Origin: Actinomycetes bacterium
Lineage (GTDB): Bacteria > Actinomycetota > Acidimicrobiia > Acidimicrobiales > Acidimicrobiaceae
Length of the DNA stretch: 6,254 nucleotides
NCBI GenBank assembly: GCA_021823045.1
Contig: JAKAPB010000126.1
Span: 1-6,254, forward strand
Direction of reading: 5' to 3'
In this document: positions 1 to 6,219 of the stretch, one piece after another
Numbering within the stretch: position 1 is the first letter of the stretch
Layout of the letters: the number at the start of each line of letters is the position of its first letter
Translations under genes and position numbers: made by a program
Notes under the pieces: model-generated
Databases searched by the model: none
What the model was told of the DNA's origin: nothing
The model's input: only the letters and a program-made list of their open reading frames with translations

Positions 1-68
1 ATTTCTACCAACTAGATGTTATTAAATACCTTTGCCAGCGACGAAATAATTTACGGGTGAAAAAATAG

Positions 69-917
69 ATGAAATCCAGAGCTATTACGCGCTATAGTCA
101 AACTGTGGAATCCAGCTCAGTTCACGTCTTTAAAACAGAAGTGAAGGACCAGGTGGGATATCTCTTTCTGGACCGCCCGGAAAAATCAAATGCGATGGGT
201 TCAGTATTCTTCGGAAACCTTCCACTGAGGATAGCGGAATTAGACGGAAACCCCCATGTCAGGGTGATTGTGATCGCATCCACCTCCAAGCACTTCTCCA
301 CGGGCCTTGATCTCATGGAGCTGGAGGATATTCTTTCCGGAGGCGACACAGGCGACTCGGGAAAGACCCTCAATACCATTGAAGAGCTTCAGCGGTCAGT
401 CAGCTCGCTTGCAAACTGCAAGAAACCTGTCATAGCTGCAGTAAATGGCCACTGCATCGGGGCCGCCCTTGACCTGATCTCTTATGCGGATATCCGCATT
501 TGCTCTGCAGATGCGATCTTCTCAATACGTGAAACAAAGCTTGCAATGATCCCAGACTTGGGGTCGCTCCAGCGCCTTCCTTCGATTATTAGCCGCGGCC
601 ACCTAGCCGAGCTCGCTCTAACCGGTCGTGACATCTCAGCCATCGCGGCACTGGAACTCGGCCTGGTAAATTATGTCTGCCGAGACAAGGTCGAACTGAT
701 GAGCAAAGCTTTCGCCCTCGCCACCGAAATCGCGGAGAATTCCCCGACCGCGACGCAAGGAGTCAAAGAAGTGCTCAGGGTCGTCTATGACGAGCAAATT
801 GAACGACAGCTCGAACTCGTGGCGCAACTCAGCCTTCCGCAACTCGGCTCACACGACCTAAGGGAAGCGGTAACTGCGTTCGTCGAAAAACGTCCGCCGA
901 GGTTCACTGGAAACTAG
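69..917 (+). CDS. Enoyl-CoA hydratase/isomerase (crotonase) family protein, dienoyl-CoA isomerase-like
   Basis: This is a 282-residue crotonase-fold protein, predicted to be cytoplasmic and to act on acyl-CoA thioesters in fatty-acid or related beta-oxidation. The N-terminal part has the family pattern LDRPEKSNAM (34-43). The first oxyanion-hole segment is HFSTGLDL (76-83) and the second is NGHCIGAALDL (126-136). Asp135, Glu155 and Asp163 have the same 20- and 8-residue spacing as the Asp/Glu/Asp set of rat delta3,5-delta2,4-dienoyl-CoA isomerase (D176/E196/D204, from memory), and the following DLGSLQRLP also resembles that enzyme. A 2-enoyl-CoA hydratase would normally carry a second catalytic Glu where Asp163 sits, so isomerase is preferred over hydratase. 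The ATG is supported by GGTGA at 56-60, eight bases upstream. About 17 residues precede the usual domain start. No convincing promoter is seen in bases 1-55. The fold is near certain; the exact reaction is inferred. Confidence 0.93.
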   Translation: MKSRAITRYSQTVESSSVHVFKTEVKDQVGYLFLDRPEKSNAMGSVFFGNLPLRIAELDGNPHVRVIVIASTSKHFSTGLDLMELEDILSGGDTGDSGKTLNTIEELQRSVSSLANCKKPVIAAVNGHCIGAALDLISYADIRICSADAIFSIRETKLAMIPDLGSLQRLPSIISRGHLAELALTGRDISAIAALELGLVNYVCRDKVELMSKAFALATEIAENSPTATQGVKEVLRVVYDEQIERQLELVAQLSLPQLGSHDLREAVTAFVEKRPPRFTGN

Positions 918-936
918 GCGGTCATCCCCGCCTTTT
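916..936. terminator. Hairpin terminator shared by convergent genes
   Basis: AGGCGG (916-921) pairs with CCGCCT (928-933) across a six-base loop and runs into TTTT (933-936, the first T shared with the stem). This is a compact intrinsic-terminator shape for the plus-strand crotonase gene, beginning inside its stop codon. Read on the minus strand, the same stem is followed by AGTTTCC, a weaker T-rich tail, so it may also serve the converging gene. The stem overlaps both stop codons. The structure is seen directly; its function is inferred. Confidence 0.6.
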
Positions 937-1263
937 CCACAAGAACGAACTACGTTTCGATTTTTTCTCCTCTGCGTTGACGTCATCGAGAACGGTAGGG
1001 AGCACTGAATCGACGACCGATTCCGCATCACGCAAAAGAGCAGAAATCTCCTCAGAGTCACCGTCCGGCTCATCTTCAATTGCCGGAGGAACGAGTGAGC
1101 CGTGCACCCAGGCCACATCGGCCAACCTTCGCTCGTAACGGGGACAATCGGCCGGGCATCGCCAGGGAGCTTCGGGGGCAAGATCGAGTTCGCAAAAACG
1201 GGCGACCTCTCCCGAAGGATATGTTCTGCTCTGAAAATGCTTGCATTCTTCGCGCATCGCCAT
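922..1263 (-). CDS. Small four-cysteine protein of unknown function
   Basis: This is a 113-residue hypothetical protein. The N-terminal third carries Cys7, Cys24, Cys36 and Cys40 (C-x16-C-x11-C-x3-C), plus His9, in CKHF...FCELD...WRCPADCPRYERR. That arrangement suggests a zinc knuckle or possibly an Fe-S site. The middle (about 60-80) and the stretch around 90-100 are acidic, and the tail is short and very basic with a Trp (KKSKRSSFLWKRRG). There is no signal peptide or membrane segment. It converges on the crotonase gene with four bases between stops and is divergent from the protease gene. ATG at 1263 gives MAM; a second ATG at 1257 is possible. The Shine-Dalgarno is weak (GGA about six bases upstream). 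I recall similar short proteins in Acidimicrobiia-like actinobacteria but know of no assigned function. The coherent cysteine motif and clean fit between neighbours favour a real gene over the other overlapping frames. Confidence 0.75.
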   Translation of the reverse strand: MAMREECKHFQSRTYPSGEVARFCELDLAPEAPWRCPADCPRYERRLADVAWVHGSLVPPAIEDEPDGDSEEISALLRDAESVVDSVLPTVLDDVNAEEKKSKRSSFLWKRRG

Positions 1264-1294
1264 TCAATCCAAACTATTCGATATGAGAGTACTA

Positions 1295-1322
1295 ATTCTT
1301 ACATACTGCCATGACGCGTCAA
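1295..1322 (-). promoter_or_regulatory. Candidate sigma-70-type promoter for the four-cysteine gene
   Basis: On the minus strand TTGACG (1322-1317, five of six matches to TTGACA) is followed after 16 bases by AAGAAT (1300-1295, four of six matches to TATAAT). Transcription would start near 1288, giving a leader of about 25 bases before the ATG at 1263. The -35 box overlaps an 8-bp palindrome, GACGCGTC (1313-1320). This is motif matching only. Confidence 0.35.
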
Positions 1323-1365
1323 GATTTAGGGATTCAGGCCCCTCATAGACCTAAGGTTTTAAACG

Positions 1366-1402
1366 ATACTCAGAGCTTCCCCAGAATTCTCAAAGCTTTG
1401 CC
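1366..1402 (+). repeat. 20-bp-period direct repeat with two abutting palindromes upstream of the protease gene
   Basis: ATACTCAGAGCTTCCCC (1366-1382) and ATTCTCAAAGCTTTGCC (1386-1402) match at 13 of 17 positions in direct orientation, 20 bp apart, about two helical turns. Overlaid on this are two perfect palindromes that abut: AGAATTCT (1383-1390) and CAAAGCTTTG (1391-1400). The block lies about 54 bp before the protease start codon, a reasonable place for an operator. OmpR-family regulators often bind tandem direct repeats, and one is encoded just downstream, so autoregulation of the cluster is plausible but inferred. I could not assign -35 and -10 boxes for the protease gene. Confidence 0.4.
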
Positions 1403-1444
1403 GTGCAGAATGTAACCAAGCAATCACTACATCGCATCGACAAC

Positions 1445-1450
1445 AGGTGA
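1445..1450 (+). promoter_or_regulatory. Shine-Dalgarno that decides the protease start
   Basis: AGGTGA lies five bases before GTG at 1456. The in-frame GTG at 1447 falls inside this Shine-Dalgarno and has no purine-rich site of its own upstream, so 1456 is the better start and shortens the protein by three residues. Confidence 0.65.
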
Positions 1451-1455
1451 TAATT

Positions 1456-2964
1456 GTGGAAATCAATGAAAACGAGCCAAACCAAGTCCCCGAAACACCG
1501 GCAACGACAGAGTCCGCCGGCACCGACGCAAACGAGGAAATTATTGCAACTGCTGAAGGACACGAGCACACTGGACCAAACGAGATCCCAGAGGCTGCTG
1601 CCCCACTAGTCGAGGAGAGCCAGACTCACATTTTCGACGAAGAGGGCACGCTAGATCAAACGCAAGAAATTGGGCAAGCCAGCGGACTCGGCACGGAATC
1701 TGAACAATCTATCCCCAAGCCATTCCCGGAACCTGATTACCCCCTCTCAGGTCCCGGGAATGGTGCCCCCACTTCGGGAAAGAGAGCCAAAAGAGAGCGC
1801 AAACCGCTATCGCCTATAACGAAGGCTGTCACGGCAGCAGCAGTTGTTTCGCTGGTTCTCGGAGGTGTTGCTGGAGGAGTCGTATCGAAGCTTACGTCTT
1901 CGTCCAGCACCCAACAGCAGACCGCCACGACCGCACCTAGCACTAACAGCTCAGCAGCAGCAACGCCAACCGATATCCAAGGAATTCTTTCGAAGGTTGA
2001 ACCTGCGGTTGTCGATATCCAGACCACAGGAACGATCACCCAGGGTGGGTTTTTTGGAGGCACTCAGCAGTTCCAGGGCGCCGGTACTGGAATGATAATA
2101 ACTTCAAACGGCGAAGTACTAACCAACAACCACGTAATAGCCAACGCGTCGACGATAAAAGTTCAGCTCTTCAACCAGACAAAACTTTACAACGCCACCG
2201 TAGTTGGTGCCGATCCGTCACACGATGTAGCTGTTATAAAAATCGAAGGGGTCTCCAATCTACCCACTGTAACCTTTGGAAAATCCTCGAGCCTACAGGT
2301 AGGTGACCCGGTTGTTGCAGTAGGAAACGCTCTGGCACTGCAAGGGCTCCCCACCGTCACTCAGGGCATCGTGTCCGGATTGCATAGGTCCATAACGACC
2401 AGTTCGAACGGCATCACCGGAGGATCGACAACCCTTACTGACATGATCCAGACGGACGCGCCGATCAATCCAGGAAACTCGGGTGGACCCTTGGTTAACT
2501 CGAGTGGTCAAGTTGTCGGTATGAATACCGCCATCATCACGGGAACCGGAACCGAACCCGCGCAAAATATAGGCTTCTCCGAGGCAATCGATTCGATACT
2601 GCCAATCGTCAAGCAAATAGAGACCCATCCCAACTCCTCCACGAAGACAATCACTTCCGGAAAAGCATTCCTTGGAGTTGATATCGAAACAATGACAGCC
2701 CAGATCGCAGCGCAGCTCGGCTTACCGCAGAATCTTCAGGGTGCCATCGTGGTGCAAGTTCTGCCTGGCTCGCCAGCCAGCACGGCGGGCTTGACTGCGG
2801 GATCAGTAATAACCAAGGTTGACAACACCACGGTAACCTCCGCGTCAAGCCTGGTTACCGCCATCCAAAAAAAGGCGCCAGGAGACAAAGTCACAATCTA
2901 TTGGACAAACTCCAACGGAACCGGGTCCGCTGTCGTAACATTGGGTAGTACACCAACCGCTTGA
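1456..2964 (+). CDS. htrA: HtrA/DegP-type membrane-anchored trypsin-like serine protease with one PDZ domain
   Basis: This is a 502-residue extracytoplasmic protein-quality-control protease (htrA is used as a family-level name). Numbered from GTG 1456, residues 1-107 are an acidic, Glu/Pro/Thr-rich cytoplasmic segment. A basic patch, KRAKRERK (109-116), precedes one membrane helix at about 124-143, so the C-terminus should face outside (N-in). A Ser/Thr/Gln/Ala-rich linker (147-171) follows. The protease domain (about 174-388) has the full triad: His226 in LTNNHVI, Asp257 in SHDVAVIKI and Ser342 in NPGNSGGPL. One PDZ domain (about 404-497) begins FLGVDIE and contains VLPGSPASTAGLTAGSVI. Size and order match actinobacterial HtrA/PepD-like proteins. 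An in-frame GTG at 1447 would add three residues. TGA is followed at once by an in-frame TAG. The response regulator starts 44 bases downstream on the same strand, suggesting a shared transcript and an envelope-stress role. Substrates are unknown. Confidence 0.95.
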   Translation: MEINENEPNQVPETPATTESAGTDANEEIIATAEGHEHTGPNEIPEAAAPLVEESQTHIFDEEGTLDQTQEIGQASGLGTESEQSIPKPFPEPDYPLSGPGNGAPTSGKRAKRERKPLSPITKAVTAAAVVSLVLGGVAGGVVSKLTSSSSTQQQTATTAPSTNSSAAATPTDIQGILSKVEPAVVDIQTTGTITQGGFFGGTQQFQGAGTGMIITSNGEVLTNNHVIANASTIKVQLFNQTKLYNATVVGADPSHDVAVIKIEGVSNLPTVTFGKSSSLQVGDPVVAVGNALALQGLPTVTQGIVSGLHRSITTSSNGITGGSTTLTDMIQTDAPINPGNSGGPLVNSSGQVVGMNTAIITGTGTEPAQNIGFSEAIDSILPIVKQIETHPNSSTKTITSGKAFLGVDIETMTAQIAAQLGLPQNLQGAIVVQVLPGSPASTAGLTAGSVITKVDNTTVTSASSLVTAIQKKAPGDKVTIYWTNSNGTGSAVVTLGSTPTA

Positions 2965-2965
2965 T

Positions 2966-2979
2966 AGCCCCATCGGGCT
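2966..2979 (+). other. Small stem-loop between protease and regulator genes
   Basis: AGCCC (2966-2970) pairs with GGGCT (2975-2979) over a CATC loop, immediately after the protease stop codons. No T-run follows, so it is not a standard intrinsic terminator. It could slow read-through or mark an RNA-processing site that sets the protease:regulator ratio. Only the pairing is seen. Confidence 0.25.
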
Positions 2980-3008
2980 CCGAACCTTAGCATGGGAGAA
3001 CTCGTTAG

Positions 3009-3728
3009 ATGCACCCGTTGCAGTCCAAGGCGATCATCGGAAGGCTCTTGGTCGTGGACGACGAAATGCCTATAACCGAGCTCGTAACGATGGCTTTGAG
3101 GTACGAAGGATACCAGATGGAACAGGCTCACTCTGGAAGAGAGGCGATAGAAAAGGTTAGCCAGTTCCACCCGGACCTGCTCATTCTCGACATAATGATG
3201 CCCGACCTAGACGGCTACGAAGTCGCGCGCAGACTAAGGCAGGAAAATCAACAGGTCCCCATCATCTTTCTAACTGCCAAGGACTCCACCGAGGACAAAG
3301 TCAGGGGCTTGGGTTTAGGCGGTGACGATTACGTGACAAAACCTTTCAGCCTCGAGGAGCTATCGGCTCGCGTGGCCGCAGTGCTGCGGCGAACCCGCAA
3401 CGATAGGACTGCCTCCTCGAGGCTGGTTTTTGAGGACCTCGAACTGGACGAGGAGACGCGAGAAGTTTATAGAGACGGAAACGTCATCGAACTCACCGCC
3501 ACCGAGTTCCGGCTGCTGCGATTCCTCATGCTTAATGCAAGAAGGGTAGTTTCAAAGTCTCAGATTCTTGATCACGTATGGGAGTATGATTTCGGCGGCG
3601 ATGCCAATATTGTCGAGACCTATATTTCTTATCTCAGAAAGAAGATTGGCACCTCTGGCAATGCCCCACTGATAAAGACTATTAGGGGGGTCGGCTACTC
3701 TCTGAGAAGCCAAACGAGTCCGAAGTAG
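3009..3728 (+). CDS. OmpR/PhoB-family two-component response regulator
   Basis: This is a 239-residue DNA-binding response regulator, predicted to be cytoplasmic. The receiver domain (about 11-128) has the acidic pair Asp17-Asp18 (VVDDE), phospho-acceptor Asp61 (LILDIMMPDLDG), switch Thr89 (FLTAKD) and Lys111 (YVTKPFS). A short linker leads to a winged-helix domain (about 138-234) with the family marks LTATEFRLL, ILDHVW, VETYISYLRKKI and IRGVGYSL. Length and order are normal and all phosphotransfer residues are present. GGAG at 2995-2998 lies ten bases before the ATG, a slightly long spacing. The histidine kinase gene begins nine bases after its stop, so the two are almost certainly partners. 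It most resembles mycobacterial TrcR/MprA-type regulators in general form; I cannot assign an ortholog. Targets are unknown, but the repeats upstream of the protease gene are a candidate site. Confidence 0.96.
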   Translation: MHPLQSKAIIGRLLVVDDEMPITELVTMALRYEGYQMEQAHSGREAIEKVSQFHPDLLILDIMMPDLDGYEVARRLRQENQQVPIIFLTAKDSTEDKVRGLGLGGDDYVTKPFSLEELSARVAAVLRRTRNDRTASSRLVFEDLELDEETREVYRDGNVIELTATEFRLLRFLMLNARRVVSKSQILDHVWEYDFGGDANIVETYISYLRKKIGTSGNAPLIKTIRGVGYSLRSQTSPK

Positions 3729-3730
3729 GA
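3727..3730 (+). promoter_or_regulatory. Shine-Dalgarno of the histidine kinase, overlapping the regulator stop
   Basis: AGGA overlaps the last two bases of the regulator's TAG and lies seven bases before GTG at 3738. This fixes the kinase start at the GTG rather than the out-of-frame ATG at 3733, and suggests translational coupling so that kinase is made in proportion to regulator. Confidence 0.6.
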
Positions 3731-3737
3731 TAATGCT

Positions 3738-5276
3738 GTGCACTGGAGGAAGCTGTCACTTAAGGCGAGACTCGTCATAGCGGTAACGTCATTGCTGTTC
3801 ATAGGGATGGTTACAGCGGACGTAGCTACGTACTCGGCACTCAAGTCGTTCCTAATAACAAAATTGGATCAGCAGCTTAACGCCTCGGTAGTACCTGCAT
3901 CAAGATCCCTTGCAAGGGCAATGCTAGGAGAGTCCGTGAGCCAAGCAGAATTCGCTTTCGTACCGTTCGGCAGCTATGGCGAGCTTATAACCAGCAACGG
4001 CTCCTCCTTCGTGGCGGCGTTCGTGCAAGATCCGTCTCAAGCCGGCTCGCCCCCGGCACTGCCCGCGATAAATTCAAAAGGCACGAATGTAGCGCTAAAT
4101 AGGCCGTTTAACGTGGGCAGCACCAACAACCCCAGCCTGAGATACCGGGTAATGGTGGTCAAGAATGCGACCACCGGCGCAATAACAATACTTTCGATCC
4201 CGCTGACAAGCGTCGCCGCAACCCTCGGACGACTGGTCCTGATCGAAATTCTCGTTTCTCTCTTTGTTATGATTGCTCTAGCGGCACTAGGCACATACCT
4301 CGTCAGCTTGGGCCTGAGGCCATTGGACAAAATGGCGGAAACAGCCAACGAAATCTCGGAAGGGAATCTTTCCGCGAGAGTTGACACGAGCGGTAACCAA
4401 GCAACTGAGGTATCCAGACTAGCAAGATCGCTGAATTCCATGCTGAGTCAGCTCATCACGGCCCTGGAGCGAAGAGGCCAGTCTGAAGCGAAGTTGCGCC
4501 GCTTCGTCGCAGACGCCTCACACGAGCTCAGAACACCACTGACGTCGATCCGGGGATACGCCGAACTGGTTAGACAGCGCTCCGGAATGCTCGACGAATC
4601 CGAAACCAAAAGAGCCATGGAGCGCATCGAATCCGAATCGATTCGCATGGGCAGCCTCGTCGAGGACCTCCTTCTGTTGGCAAGGCTTGATCAAAATAGG
4701 CCTGTCGACAAAGTGCCAGTCGATATTACCGAGATAACCAACGACTTGATCGAAGACTTGCGGACCATCGAACCCTGCAGGGAGATCGAGGCTCAGATCG
4801 AGGACGATCTCTGGATTATGGGCGACAAGAACCGGATTATCCAAGTGATATCGAACCTGTTCTCAAATCTCCGATTCCACACCCCCGAATGCAGCCCCGC
4901 GAAAGTGACGCTCGGACGCATCAGCCTCAACCAGCTTGATAATTTCGACAACCTTGGACTAGTCCGATCCGACGAAGAGGAGTTCACGGTCCCAGGGGAT
5001 GGTCGGTACGAGGCAATTCGATTCTCAGTAACCGACTCAGGTCCTGGAATTGAAAGGAGCGCTCTGAAAAACGTGTTTGAAAGATTTTACAGAACGGAAT
5101 CTTCGAGGTCGCGTGACTCGGGTGGCACCGGTCTCGGCCTTTCACTGGTTGCATCCATTATCCGAGCCCATGGTGGTAGCGCGTGGGTCGCAAGCGAAGG
5201 TACCTCGAAAGGCACAACGTTCGGTTTCGATCTCTTGATTGACACGTCCGAGACAGATGAACTGGCGGAAACATGA
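3738..5276 (+). CDS. Membrane sensor histidine kinase (HAMP-HisKA-HATPase)
   Basis: This is a 512-residue sensor kinase and the likely partner of the upstream regulator. Membrane helix 1 spans about 12-34 and helix 2 about 166-189, enclosing a sensor region of about 130 residues (YGELI at 80-84; LRYRVMVV; ILSIPLTSVAATLGRL before helix 2) typical of a common actinobacterial kinase type that includes TrcS-like proteins. HAMP covers about 190-240. The H-box SHELRTPLT (261-269) has phospho-acceptor His262. The ATPase domain has the N-box NLFSNLRFHTP (Asn373, Asn377), the G1 box DSGPGI (433-438), the F-box FERFYR (447-452) and the G2 box GGTGLGLSL (462-470). Asn377 to Asp433 is 56 residues, which looks about 20-25 longer than usual; the excess is an acidic stretch near 396-424. 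All catalytic motifs are intact, so it should be active. The start is GTG with AGGA at 3727-3730. The ligand is unknown. Confidence 0.95.
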   Translation: MHWRKLSLKARLVIAVTSLLFIGMVTADVATYSALKSFLITKLDQQLNASVVPASRSLARAMLGESVSQAEFAFVPFGSYGELITSNGSSFVAAFVQDPSQAGSPPALPAINSKGTNVALNRPFNVGSTNNPSLRYRVMVVKNATTGAITILSIPLTSVAATLGRLVLIEILVSLFVMIALAALGTYLVSLGLRPLDKMAETANEISEGNLSARVDTSGNQATEVSRLARSLNSMLSQLITALERRGQSEAKLRRFVADASHELRTPLTSIRGYAELVRQRSGMLDESETKRAMERIESESIRMGSLVEDLLLLARLDQNRPVDKVPVDITEITNDLIEDLRTIEPCREIEAQIEDDLWIMGDKNRIIQVISNLFSNLRFHTPECSPAKVTLGRISLNQLDNFDNLGLVRSDEEEFTVPGDGRYEAIRFSVTDSGPGIERSALKNVFERFYRTESSRSRDSGGTGLGLSLVASIIRAHGGSAWVASEGTSKGTTFGFDLLIDTSETDELAET

Positions 5277-5390
5277 ACGACAGACGCTGATAGACATTCC
5301 AACATGTTGATGGCTCCGAAATAGGTAATAAATTCAATTTTTTGCTCGAACCGGTAGCTAGCGCACAAAATCTTTGCAAGACTCGGTGCA
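5277..5390. other. Intergenic gap between kinase and MDMPI-family gene
   Basis: This 114-bp AT-richer gap holds a perfect 10-bp palindrome, CAACATGTTG (5300-5309), and a T6 run (5338-5343) with no GC stem before it, so I see no intrinsic terminator after the kinase gene. A possible weak promoter (TTGATG at 5307-5312, 16 bases, TAAATT at 5329-5334) could drive the next gene, but its match is poor. Read-through from the kinase gene is equally possible. Confidence 0.3.
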
Positions 5391-6152
5391 ATGAAGCGAA
5401 TTGAGTATCTAAGCCACTTCAAGCAGGAATGCGAGAAGTTCGCCACACTATGTGACGCAGTCCTCGACCACGCGGTGCCAAGCTGTCCCGGTTGGACAGT
5501 GCAAGACCTTATAGAGCACTTGGGAACCGTTCATAGGCGAGCCGTGCATCGCATCGGCTCTGATGTAGACCCGACTGGCTTTGAGATAAGCCTCCCCACC
5601 GAACCCGTTGAAATCCTCGAGTGGTTCAACGAGGGATGGCAGAACCTTTATCAGAGCCTAAATGAACATCCTGACGACTTTCCGGCCTGGAACTGGAGTG
5701 GCAAAGATCAGACAGTCCGGTGGATGATTAGACGCCAGGCGCACGAAACCGCAATTCACCGATTTGACGCAGAGATTGCCCACATGGGAATACCCAGCGT
5801 TGCTGCCATAAAATCGCTGCCGGCCGAATCTGTGCCTTTCGGTTACACTCCCGAATTTGCCAAAGACGGGATCGACGAGAGACTCGAGATCACGATTGCA
5901 GGCCGGAGAAACTTGACTGGATCGCTACCCGGTTCACTTCACCTTCATGCAACCGATATCGACGCCGAGTGGACTGTGACTCTCAAAGATGGGATCATGA
6001 CGATAGACCGGGGCCACCAAAAGTCTGACGCCGCAATTAAGGCCACCGCGTCAGAGATCTACCTATGGACCTGGGGGCGCCTCCCATCAGAAATACTTCA
6101 ATCCTTCGGAGATCAAGCCGTAATCGAAGCATGGAAAAAGCTCCCGGCCTAA
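5391..6152 (+). CDS. Maleylpyruvate isomerase-family, mycothiol-dependent (DinB-like) protein
   Basis: This is a 253-residue cytoplasmic protein with the two-part layout of the MDMPI family. The N-terminal DinB-like helical, metal-binding domain (about 5-130) includes the signature VPSCPGWTVQDLIEHLGTVHR (29-49) and RRQAHETAIHRFDAE (114-128). The likely divalent-metal ligands are His48, Glu119 and His123, matching the His/Glu/His set known for the Corynebacterium enzyme. The C-terminal domain (about 160-253) ends with the family pattern ATASEIYLWTWGRLP...GDQAVIEAW. Characterised relatives use mycothiol to isomerise maleylpyruvate in gentisate breakdown, but most members have no known substrate. 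No aromatic-degradation genes are nearby, so the specific reaction should not be assumed. The ATG has only a poor Shine-Dalgarno (GGTG two bases upstream), suggesting low or coupled translation. Family assignment is firm; function is open. Confidence 0.9.
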   Translation: MKRIEYLSHFKQECEKFATLCDAVLDHAVPSCPGWTVQDLIEHLGTVHRRAVHRIGSDVDPTGFEISLPTEPVEILEWFNEGWQNLYQSLNEHPDDFPAWNWSGKDQTVRWMIRRQAHETAIHRFDAEIAHMGIPSVAAIKSLPAESVPFGYTPEFAKDGIDERLEITIAGRRNLTGSLPGSLHLHATDIDAEWTVTLKDGIMTIDRGHQKSDAAIKATASEIYLWTWGRLPSEILQSFGDQAVIEAWKKLPA

Positions 6153-6167
6153 ATCGGGGAGCCTCTT
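6140..6167 (+). terminator. Terminator-like hairpin at the end of the MDMPI-family gene
   Basis: GCTCCC (6140-6145) pairs with GGGAGC (6157-6162); the pairing can extend to GCTCCCG with CGGGGAGC if one G is bulged. The stem starts inside the last codons, spans the TAA and is followed by CTCTTCC, pyrimidine-rich but without a true T-run. It is a plausible but weak intrinsic terminator. Confidence 0.45.
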
Positions 6168-6178
6168 CCATCTTCTAG

Positions 6179-6219
6179 GTGAACTACCTCCGCCTGAAGT
6201 CGGAGGCTTCTGTTGCCTC
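6179..6219 (-). ncRNA. Candidate 3' end of a TnpB omega RNA (scaffold hairpins)
   Basis: CCTCCG (6187-6192) pairs with CGGAGG (6201-6206) over eight bases, and outside it GAA (6181-6183) pairs with TTC (6208-6210) across a small internal loop. A second stem, GAGGC (6203-6207) with GCCTC (6215-6219), uses some of the same bases, so the two are alternatives or parts of a more complex fold. In known TnpB systems the guide-bearing omega RNA overlaps the tnpB 3' end and continues past the element's right end, so the guide would be copied from the DNA just left of 6179. The pairing is seen; identity as omega RNA is inferred. Confidence 0.35.

Noticed and set aside
1..55. Promoter for the crotonase gene in the first bases (for example TTGCCA at 33-38 with TAATTT at 47-52).
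   Set aside because: The spacer would be eight bases, far too short, and no better pair is visible before the window edge.
858..1314. Several other open frames on both strands overlapping the four-cysteine gene.
   Set aside because: They lack recognisable motifs and Shine-Dalgarno support, and they overlap the frame with the coherent cysteine pattern.
1398..1426. TTGCCG as a -35 box for the protease gene.
   Set aside because: No acceptable -10 box follows at 16-18 bases.
4037..4844. Long minus-strand frames inside the kinase gene.
   Set aside because: They lie opposite a fully conserved kinase frame, and their translations show no domain.
5273..5290. Micro-ORF ATG-AAC-GAC-AGA-CGC-TGA overlapping the kinase stop as ATGA.
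   Set aside because: Five codons with no attenuator structure or conserved leader pattern behind it; likely chance.
5307..5334. TTGATG, 16 bases, TAAATT as a promoter for the MDMPI-family gene.
   Set aside because: Only about four of six matches in each box in an AT-rich gap; not strong enough to call as its own feature.
5338..5343. T6 run after the kinase gene as an intrinsic terminator.
   Set aside because: The bases before it form no GC-rich stem.
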